DNA of 22,507 nucleotides from an uncultured Faecalibacterium sp. (GTDB lineage Bacteria; Bacillota; Clostridia; Oscillospirales; Ruminococcaceae): assembly GCA_934533135.1 (NCBI GenBank), contig CAKTBG010000033.1, positions 1 through 22,507 on the forward strand. Reading direction: 5' to 3'. The translations under genes were made by a program, and so were the position numbers. Position 1 is the stretch's first letter. Every line of letters starts with the position of its first letter. The notes beneath the pieces were generated by a model that did no database searches, had not been told where the DNA came from, and worked only from the letters and a program-made list of their open reading frames with translations. Below are positions 1 to 4,116 of this stretch, in pieces.

Positions 1-50
1 GTTCGCTGGAAACGGCGCGTGAAAATAGGTAGTCGCCGACTTGATGAAAG

Positions 51-82
51 CCCTCGGAGAGATTTCTCCGGGGGTTTCTTTT
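51..82 (+). terminator. Intrinsic terminator of an upstream gene
   Basis: A 10-bp stem (51-60 with 65-74, one G-U pair) closes a GATT loop and is followed by TTTCTTTT. It would end transcription of a gene lying mostly left of the window. One frame reads SLETARENR then a stop at 30-32 and another reads FAGNGA then a stop at 20-22; either could be that gene's tail, but too little is visible to choose. Confidence 0.8.
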
Positions 83-219
83 ATGAGAACGATTCGTCTC
101 CGCTGTCTCGCACCGCAGACGAAGGAGAGATGGAATCGGATTCTCACGGTTTGTTCTGTACAGTTGTCACAAAAGTGGGGCGTTATTTATGGTTCTTTCC
201 GAAAATTCGCTCGGAAGTG

Positions 220-248
220 TTTATTTTGTCGCCCAAAAATTATATAAT
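220..248 (+). promoter_or_regulatory. Probable promoter of murC
   Basis: A TATAAT at 243-248 has TTTATT 17 bases upstream at 220-225. The -10 is consensus and the -35 is weak. A start of transcription near 255 would give murC a leader of about 70 bases. The rest of 83-323 shows no convincing gene. Confidence 0.55.
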
Positions 249-323
249 AATAGGTGTCACCCTGATCGTTAGCATCGATACGGCCAAAAGAGCGGCTGTT
301 TTACTTATTGGAGGTTGCCTTAT

Positions 324-1700
324 ATGTTCATGTACACCGATTACACCCAGCATTTGCTGGACAATGTGAAGAAGATCCACTTCATTGGCTGCGGCGGCAG
401 CGGAATGTATCCCCTGATCCAGATCCTTGCGGCAAAGGGATACGAGATCTCGGGCAGCGATGTGCTGGACGGCAGCATCATCCGCTATGAGCGCGAGATG
501 GGCGTTAAAGTGAGCCTTGGCCACAGCGCAGACAACGTGATCGGCGCAGACATGGTGGTGTATTCGGCCGCCATCGCCAAGGACAACGTCGAGCTGAGTG
601 CCGCGGCCTCCTATGGCATCCCCACGGTGGAGCGCAGTGTTCTGCTGGGCTATGTGAGCCGCCTGTACAAGGAGAGCATCTGCGTTTCCGGCACCCATGG
701 CAAAACCACCACGACCTCGATGATCACCACCGCGCTGGAGCTGGCCGGCAAGGATCCCTCTGCCGTCATCGGCGGCAAGCTGCCCCTCATCAATGGTTAC
801 GGCAAGGCCGGCATTGGCGATGATATTGTCATCGAAGCCTGCGAGTTCGCCGAGACCTTCCTGAAGCTGACCCCGTACCTGTCGGTCGTGCTGAACATCG
901 ACAATGACCATCTGGACTATTACGGCAGCATGGGCGAGCTGAAGTTTGCCTTCAAGCGGTTTGCCCTGATGACGCAGTTCATGATCTTTGCCAATGCCGA
1001 CGACAAGAACACCATGGACGTTATGTACACCCTCGACCGCCGTGTGCGCACCTTTGGCATCGACAACGACGGCGATTATCAGGCGATCCATGTGCAGGAG
1101 TACAAGCCCGGCTTCTTTGAGTTCGACCTGAAGGAGTGGAGCAAGGTCACTGGCCACATCCGTCTGGCAGTGCCGGGCCGCCACAACATTTACAACGCAC
1201 TGGCCATGTGTGCTGTCTGCCGCTTTGTTGGCCTGACGGTGGAGCAGTGCGCGGAGGCTGCGGCAAGCTTCAAGGGCGCAGGCCGCCGTTTTGAAGTTTA
1301 CGGCGAGTGCAACGGGGCTGTGGTCGTGGACGACTACGCACACCACCCCACCGAGCTGCGTGCAACGCTGAATACCGCCAAGGAGCTGGGTTACAAGCGG
1401 GTCATCGCAGTGCATCAGCCGTTTACATACAGCCGCACCAAGATGCTGTTCAACGACTTTGTGGATGTGCTCAAGATCCCCGATATCGCAGTCATCACCC
1501 CGATCATGGGCAGCCGCGAGCCGAACGATCCCACCATCACCAGCGCAAAGCTGGCGGCGGAAATCCCCGGCTCGGTGCTGGTGAACAGCCTTGCGGAGGC
1601 CGCCGACTGGGTGAAGCAGAATGCCCGCGAGGGGGATCTGGTCATCACGCTGGGCTGTGGAGATATCTATAAGGCCAGCAAGATGATGGTCGCACAGTAA
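324..1700 (+). CDS. murC: UDP-N-acetylmuramate--L-alanine ligase MurC
   Basis: MurC joins L-alanine to UDP-N-acetylmuramic acid with ATP, the first peptide step of cytoplasmic peptidoglycan precursor synthesis. The N-terminal dinucleotide-type loop is IGCGGSGM (residues 21-28), the ATP-binding loop is GTHGKTTT (123-130), and the C-terminal ligase domain has the DDYAHHPTE motif. At 458 residues it matches the usual family length. The ATG at 324 is chosen because GGAGG lies nine bases before it; an in-frame TTG at 315 overlaps that ribosome site. It stands alone between its own promoter and a strong terminator. Identification is based on several motifs and is secure. Confidence 0.97.
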   Translation: MFMYTDYTQHLLDNVKKIHFIGCGGSGMYPLIQILAAKGYEISGSDVLDGSIIRYEREMGVKVSLGHSADNVIGADMVVYSAAIAKDNVELSAAASYGIPTVERSVLLGYVSRLYKESICVSGTHGKTTTTSMITTALELAGKDPSAVIGGKLPLINGYGKAGIGDDIVIEACEFAETFLKLTPYLSVVLNIDNDHLDYYGSMGELKFAFKRFALMTQFMIFANADDKNTMDVMYTLDRRVRTFGIDNDGDYQAIHVQEYKPGFFEFDLKEWSKVTGHIRLAVPGRHNIYNALAMCAVCRFVGLTVEQCAEAAASFKGAGRRFEVYGECNGAVVVDDYAHHPTELRATLNTAKELGYKRVIAVHQPFTYSRTKMLFNDFVDVLKIPDIAVITPIMGSREPNDPTITSAKLAAEIPGSVLVNSLAEAADWVKQNAREGDLVITLGCGDIYKASKMMVAQ

Positions 1701-1710
1701 AAGCAAAAGA

Positions 1711-1757
1711 AAGGCGATACGAGGCACCTTTTGGGAGCCATCGTACCGCCTTTTTTG
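1711..1757 (+). terminator. Intrinsic terminator of murC
   Basis: GGCG-A-TACGA (1713-1722) pairs with TCGTA-C-CGCC (1741-1750), one mismatch, followed by six T. It lies 11 bases after the murC stop and separates it from the toxin array. Confidence 0.85.
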
Positions 1758-1758
1758 A

Positions 1759-1787
1759 TTGCGCTTTTACGGAAAGTATGTTACACT
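1759..1787 (+). promoter_or_regulatory. Toxin promoter, unit 1
   Basis: TTGCGC (1759-1764), 17-base spacer, TACACT (1782-1787). It directly follows the murC terminator. The transcript would begin just before a TGCCGCT-GAAA-AGCGGCA hairpin, which could shield its 5' end. Confidence 0.65.
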
Positions 1788-1933
1788 AAAAATGCCGCTG
1801 AAAAGCGGCAAGGTGCTGACCCAAACGCAGGCGGCTGTTCCTTACCGGTACCTGAGTGCCGGGCAGGGCAGATTTTTCTCTTGAGGTATCGCGCTCCCCC
1901 GGACGCTTAAGGGCGGAAAGGGGGGATCTGACC

Positions 1934-2047
1934 ATGACGTTTGAAGAAGTTGCGATTCTGCTCACCCTTCTTGGGGGAGCAATCTATGTGACGTTCCAGA
2001 TTACATGGACTGTGTCTCACGGCGATGATAAACGCAAGAAAAAATGA
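1934..2047 (+). CDS. Small hydrophobic toxin-like peptide, unit 1 (subtype A, 37 aa)
   Basis: A 37-residue peptide starts MTFEEVAILLTLLGG, has one predicted membrane segment (about residues 6-26) and ends in a charged DDKRKKK tail. This is the form of type I toxins and of the 'putative holin-like toxin' family: a short acidic start, one membrane helix and a basic C-terminus. Such peptides act at the cytoplasmic membrane. The ATG at 1934 has GGGGGG eight bases upstream; an upstream CTCCCCC at 1894-1900 can pair with that site and hide it. The stop codon lies inside the terminator stem. The protein is identical to that of unit 4. Toxicity is inferred. Confidence 0.72.
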   Translation: MTFEEVAILLTLLGGAIYVTFQITWTVSHGDDKRKKK

Positions 2048-2137
2048 CCGCCTCCCAAGCTTCCAACTAAGAGCGGTCAATTTTTCTTGATCTAACTTTG
2101 ATAAGGAGCTAGCCGTTTGCCGGTCAGCACCTTTTCT
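2039..2137 (-). ncRNA. Antisense RNA (antitoxin candidate), unit 1
   Basis: A transcript of about 99 nt is predicted from the strong - strand promoter to the shared terminator. It overlaps the toxin mRNA 3' end. Its 5' part contains GGTGCTGACC, CAAACG and CGGCT in the same sense and order as the unit 1 toxin leader. Ends are predicted from promoter and terminator positions only. Confidence 0.6.
2045..2085. terminator. Two-way terminator, unit 1
   Basis: TGACCGC and GCGGTCA form a stem (2045-2079) flanked by A6 on the left and a T run on the right, so it can stop both the toxin mRNA and the antisense RNA. Confidence 0.75.
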
Positions 2138-2143
2138 ATGCTC

Positions 2144-2172
2144 ATTATAGCCGCTCCCCGGATTTTTGTCAA
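2144..2172 (-). promoter_or_regulatory. Antisense RNA promoter, unit 1
   Basis: Read on the - strand: TTGACA (2172-2167), 17-base spacer, TATAAT (2149-2144), a full sigma-A consensus at ideal spacing. Confidence 0.9.
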
Positions 2173-2187
2173 GGGAGCGTTTTTCTT
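2152..2187 (+). terminator. Distal + strand terminator over the antisense promoter, unit 1
   Basis: CGCTCCC (2152-2158) pairs with GGGAGCG (2173-2179), followed by TTTTTCTTT. Toxin transcripts passing the first terminator would stop here and would then carry the complement of the whole antisense RNA. Confidence 0.6.
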
Positions 2188-2230
2188 TGCCCGGCCTACA
2201 GCGGCGTTCGGGTTGTGTCTGTCCAAAATC

Positions 2231-2259
2231 TTGTGCTTTCGCAAAAAGTATGATACACT
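2231..2259 (+). promoter_or_regulatory. Toxin promoter, unit 2
   Basis: TTGTGC (2231-2236), 17-base spacer ending in TGA, TACACT (2254-2259). The TG gives an extended -10. It is clearly weaker than the facing antisense promoter. Confidence 0.68.
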
Positions 2260-2422
2260 AAAAATGCCGCTGAAAAGCGGCAAGGTGCTGCCTGCATTGA
2301 TAGGTGGTCATGCTCCCGTACCCGCGTGCTGAACCATTCTGTGGAATGAAACTGGCCCCGGGGAAGGACTTTTTTGTAAAAAACAATCTCCCCGGAGCCG
2401 ACCGGCAAAGGGGGGATGCCCA

Positions 2423-2542
2423 ATGACGATACTGGAAGTGATCGGTCTGCTGACATTTGTCGGCGTCACGATCCATCAGACCATCGACATTACGTTGAAG
2501 GTTTTGCAGTACATCGACAGCAAGCAAAACAAAAAAGATTGA
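2423..2542 (+). CDS. Small hydrophobic toxin-like peptide, unit 2 (subtype B, 39 aa)
   Basis: A 39-residue peptide begins MTILEVIGLLTFVG and ends SKQNKKD. A hydrophobic stretch at about residues 4-18, interrupted by His18 and Gln19, is followed by a second apolar stretch and a lysine-rich tail. It shares the M-T-x-x-E-V start with units 1 and 4 but little else, so it is a diverged paralogue. The start is the ATG at 2423, with GGGGGG seven bases upstream; an earlier ATG at 2416 is out of frame. The leader is about 155 nt and holds a CCGGGGA/TCCCCGG hairpin (2358-2364 with 2389-2395) that competes with pairing of the same CCCC to the ribosome site. Function as a membrane toxin is inferred from context. 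Confidence 0.68.
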   Translation: MTILEVIGLLTFVGVTIHQTIDITLKVLQYIDSKQNKKD

Positions 2543-2629
2543 TCACCACAGCCTTCCAAACTCGTGTAATCAATCTTTTTGTTGATTAAAAGGGTACGGG
2601 AGCTGACCCTTGCAGCCAGCACCTTTTCT
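2531..2629 (-). ncRNA. Antisense RNA (antitoxin candidate), unit 2
   Basis: A predicted transcript of about 99 nt runs from the - strand promoter to the shared terminator. Its 5' half repeats, in the same sense, two blocks of the unit 2 toxin leader: GGTGCTGxCTGCA and GCTCCCGTACCC. The 3' half is complementary to the end of the toxin mRNA. Confidence 0.6.
2537..2580. terminator. Two-way terminator, unit 2
   Basis: GATTGAT-C-AC and GT-A-ATCAATC pair (2537-2575), with A6 to the left and T5 to the right. The stem differs from the other units but stays paired. Confidence 0.75.
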
Positions 2630-2635
2630 ATGCTC

Positions 2636-2664
2636 ATTATAGCCGCTCCCCGGATTTTTGTCAA
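2636..2664 (-). promoter_or_regulatory. Antisense RNA promoter, unit 2
   Basis: TTGACA (2664-2659), 17-base spacer, TATAAT (2641-2636) on the - strand, full consensus. Confidence 0.9.
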
Positions 2665-2680
2665 GGGAGCGGTTTTCTTT
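2643..2680 (+). terminator. Distal + strand terminator over the antisense promoter, unit 2
   Basis: CCGCTCCC (2643-2650) pairs with GGGAGCGG (2665-2672), then TTTTCTTT. The stem spans the spacer and -35 of the opposing promoter. Confidence 0.6.
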
Positions 2681-2722
2681 GCCCGGCCTACAACGGCGTT
2701 CGGGTTGTATCTGTCCAAAATC

Positions 2723-2751
2723 TTGTGCTTTCGCCAAAAGTATGATACACT
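2723..2751 (+). promoter_or_regulatory. Toxin promoter, unit 3
   Basis: TTGTGC (2723-2728), 17-base spacer ending TGA, TACACT (2746-2751), nearly the same as in unit 2. Confidence 0.68.
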
Positions 2752-2911
2752 AAAAATGCCGCTGAAAAGCGGCAAGGTGCTGCCTGCATTGATCGGTGGT
2801 CATGCTCCCGTACCCGCGTGCTGAACCATTCCACGGAATGAAGCAAGCACCGGGAACGGACTTTTTTGGAAGAAACTTCCCGGAGCCTGTAGGCGAAGGG
2901 AGGGATGTCAA

Positions 2912-3034
2912 ATGAATCTGATGGAGACTCTGACGCTTCTGATGGTCATTTTCAGCTTGCTGGGATTGATCGTCGTGACCTTCGAGGTCACGACAAAGAC
3001 TTCTCAGAAACATAAGAACAACAAAAAAGATTGA
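2912..3034 (+). CDS. Small hydrophobic toxin-like peptide, unit 3 (subtype B, 40 aa)
   Basis: A 40-residue peptide begins MNLMETLTLLMVIFSLL, has a clear membrane segment (about residues 6-24) and ends in KHKNNKKD. The leader is highly similar to that of unit 2 but the peptide is different, so coding and leader sequences have diverged at different rates. The ATG at 2912 follows GGGAGGG at a usual distance; an in-frame ATG at 2921 lacks that site. The leader hairpin is CCGGGAA/TTCCCGG (2850-2856 with 2877-2883), differing from unit 2 by a paired change. The peptide fits the type I or holin-like toxin form; activity is not shown. Confidence 0.7.
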   Translation: MNLMETLTLLMVIFSLLGLIVVTFEVTTKTSQKHKNNKKD

Positions 3035-3118
3035 CCGCCTCAGTTGTCCAGACTCGTGCGGTCAATCTCTTTTGACTAGCGGGAACGGGAGCTGACCCTT
3101 GCAGCCAGCACCTTTTCT
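3023..3118 (-). ncRNA. Antisense RNA (antitoxin candidate), unit 3
   Basis: A predicted transcript of about 96 nt. Its 5' half holds GGTGCTGGCTGCA and GCTCCCGTTCCCGC, each one base different from the matching block in the unit 3 toxin leader. It ends in the shared 10-bp terminator. Confidence 0.6.
3029..3075. terminator. Two-way terminator, unit 3
   Basis: GATTGACCGC and GCGGTCAATC form a perfect 10-bp stem (3029-3067) with A6 before it and CTCTTTT after it. Confidence 0.8.
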
Positions 3119-3124
3119 ATGCTC

Positions 3125-3153
3125 ATTATAGCCGCTCCCCTGATTTTTGTCAA
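3125..3153 (-). promoter_or_regulatory. Antisense RNA promoter, unit 3
   Basis: TTGACA (3153-3148), 17-base spacer, TATAAT (3130-3125) on the - strand, full consensus. Confidence 0.9.
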
Positions 3154-3169
3154 GGGAGCGTTTTTCTTT
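3133..3169 (+). terminator. Distal + strand terminator over the antisense promoter, unit 3
   Basis: CGCTCCC (3133-3139) pairs with GGGAGCG (3154-3160), then TTTTTCTTT. One loop base differs from units 1 and 2 while the stem is kept. Confidence 0.6.
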
Positions 3170-3211
3170 GCCCGGCCTGCAACGGCGTTCGGGTTGTGTC
3201 TGTCCAAAATC

Positions 3212-3240
3212 TTGTGCTTTCGTCAAAAGTGTGTTACACT
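3212..3240 (+). promoter_or_regulatory. Toxin promoter, unit 4
   Basis: TTGTGC (3212-3217), 17-base spacer, TACACT (3235-3240). Confidence 0.68.
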
Positions 3241-3385
3241 AAAAATGCCGCTGAAAAGCGGCAAGGTGCTGACCCAAACGCAGGCGGCTGCTCCTTACCG
3301 GTACCTGAGCACCGGGCAGGGCAGATTTTCTCTTGAAGTATCGCGCTCCCCCGGACGCTTAAGGGCGGAAAGGGGGGATCTGACC

Positions 3386-3499
3386 ATGACGTTTGAAGAA
3401 GTTGCGATTCTGCTCACCCTTCTTGGGGGAGCGATCTATGTGACGTTCCAGATTACATGGACTGTGTCTCACGGCGATGATAAACGCAAGAAAAAATGA
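3386..3499 (+). CDS. Small hydrophobic toxin-like peptide, unit 4 (subtype A, 37 aa)
   Basis: The encoded 37 residues are identical to unit 1, although the two genes differ by at least one silent base and their leaders and terminator loops differ more. Such identity across units of a different subtype implies recent duplication or gene conversion. The start at 3386 has GGGGGG upstream, again with a CTCCCCC that could pair with it. The stop overlaps the terminator stem. The same inferred membrane-toxin role applies as for unit 1. Confidence 0.72.
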   Translation: MTFEEVAILLTLLGGAIYVTFQITWTVSHGDDKRKKK

Positions 3500-3583
3500 C
3501 CGCCTCAGCTCCCAATCTGAACGGTCAATTTTTCTGACATAATTTGGTAGGGAGCTAGCCGTTTGCCGGTCAGCACCTTTTCT
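3491..3583 (-). ncRNA. Antisense RNA (antitoxin candidate), unit 4
   Basis: A predicted transcript of about 93 nt. Its 5' half contains GGTGCTGACC and GCTCCCTACC; the unit 4 toxin leader has GGTGCTGACC and GCTCCTTACC. It is the last antisense RNA of the array. Confidence 0.6.
3497..3533. terminator. Two-way terminator, unit 4
   Basis: TGACCG (3497-3502) and CGGTCA (3522-3527) with A6 to the left and a T-rich run to the right. The stem is one pair shorter than in unit 1. Confidence 0.7.
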
Positions 3584-3589
3584 ATGCTC

Positions 3590-3618
3590 ATTATAGCCGC
3601 TCCCCGGACGTTTGTCAA
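3590..3618 (-). promoter_or_regulatory. Antisense RNA promoter, unit 4
   Basis: TTGACA (3618-3613), 17-base spacer, TATAAT (3595-3590) on the - strand, full consensus. Confidence 0.9.
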
Positions 3619-3633
3619 GGGAGCGGTTTTCTT
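3597..3633 (+). terminator. Distal + strand terminator over the antisense promoter, unit 4
   Basis: CCGCTCCC (3597-3604) pairs with GGGAGCGG (3619-3626), then TTTTCTTTT. Homology to the other units fades right after it, marking the array's end. Confidence 0.6.
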
Positions 3634-3729
3634 TTGTCCGGCACAAAGGGTGCGGCGGGAAAAATAAAAATGAAGCGATGATGGCTCCAAAAAGACGGAC
3701 TTGTTTCTGCTGTTGTATACAAGACTTCA

Positions 3730-3759
3730 AAAAACACTGTCCAAATGGACAGGTTTTTG
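3730..3759. terminator. Symmetric terminator-like hairpin
   Basis: CTGTCC (3737-3742) pairs with GGACAG (3747-3752) across an AAAT loop, flanked by an A run and a T run, so it could act on either strand. No gene obviously needs it. The surrounding 3634-3830 is AT-rich and I see no gene there. Confidence 0.4.
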
Positions 3760-3831
3760 AAATTTGCCTCACATCCTACAATGTATATTTTAAAAATTGC
3801 GCAAAATCATGCAAAACGCCCAAAAGAACGC

Positions 3832-3859
3832 TTGCAATCTCAAAAAATTCCAGTATAAT
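3832..3859 (+). promoter_or_regulatory. Promoter of the surface-protein gene
   Basis: TTGCAA (3832-3837), 16-base spacer, TATAAT (3854-3859), about 57 bases before the ATG at 3917. Confidence 0.65.
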
Positions 3860-3916
3860 AAAGGCGAGAAACCCAACCGGACTTCAACGGATATTTTTTG
3901 GAAAGAGGGGGAACTT

Positions 3917-4069
3917 ATGTATAAAAAGCGTTTTCTGCGCCTTGTCAGCGCGGTGCTGGCTCTCTGCATGATGGCCGCACTTCTGCCCACCGCGGCGTTT
4001 GCGGCCGGGGGGGGGGGCAGACATTTAATTATACCTATACCTACACCAATGCCGAGGGCAACTCAGTAA
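3917..4069 (+). CDS. Signal-peptide portion of a phase-variable or frameshifted surface protein
   Basis: The ATG at 3917 has a GAGGGGG ribosome site. Residues 1-29 form a clear secretion signal: basic MYKKR, a hydrophobic core, and cleavage after TAAFA. The frame then enters a run of 11 G (4007-4017) and continues for only 17 more residues to a stop at 4067-4069. Directly after the G run a different frame (codons from 4018) is open to 7098 and reads QTFNYTYTNAEGN, a natural mature N-terminus. A run of 9 or 12 G would join the two. As written, the cell would make a 50-residue secreted stub. A homopolymer error in the assembly is the main other explanation. Confidence 0.75.
   Translation: MYKKRFLRLVSAVLALCMMAALLPTAAFAAGGGGRHLIIPIPTPMPRATQ
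4007..4017 (+). repeat. Poly-G tract (11 G) at the signal-peptide junction
   Basis: Eleven consecutive G follow GCGGCC. The length decides which frame follows the signal peptide; the large downstream ORF is reached only with 9, 12 or another multiple of three. Such tracts change length by slipped-strand replication in phase-variable genes of other bacteria. Confidence 0.85.
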
Positions 4070-4116
4070 GCAAAACCCTCAAGTATACCGTCAACGCCGA
4101 CGGCACCACCGTCTCG

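Larger units (their letters stand above)
1759..3633. repeat. Four-unit tandem array of type I toxin-antitoxin-like loci
   Basis: Four homologous units begin at 1759, 2231, 2723 and 3212, a period of 472 to 492 bases. Each holds, on the + strand, a TTGYGC-17-TACACT promoter, a hairpin leader, a toxin-like ORF and a two-way terminator; on the - strand it holds a convergent promoter TTGACA-17-TATAAT. The DNA linking units 1/2, 2/3 and 3/4 is nearly the same. Units 1 and 4 form one subtype (A), units 2 and 3 another (B), giving the order A-B-B-A. The layout matches known convergent type I systems such as txpA/ratA and fst in outline. No member of the array was tested here by search, so the family call rests on architecture. 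Confidence 0.8.

Noticed and set aside
1..32. A 3' end of a structured RNA gene at the left edge
   Set aside because: Too few bases are present to match any RNA family; a protein tail is as likely.
240..1727. A 495-codon open frame on the - strand across murC
   Set aside because: It mirrors murC, has low-complexity His/Gln/Val-rich content and no ribosome site. Long antisense frames are expected in this GC-rich DNA.
2092..2775. Conserved - strand frames in the array (MPLFSGIFSVSYF...)
   Set aside because: They match between units only because the DNA holds conserved promoters and a terminator; they start inside the toxin leader hairpin and differ in end points.
2117..2824. Conserved + strand frames spanning the antisense promoters and next leader
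   Set aside because: They cross terminators and the next toxin promoter and have no ribosome sites; similarity is at the DNA level.
1759..3633. CRISPR array as the source of the periodic repeats
   Set aside because: The period is near 490 bases, with coding and promoter parts; no short direct repeats with unique spacers exist.
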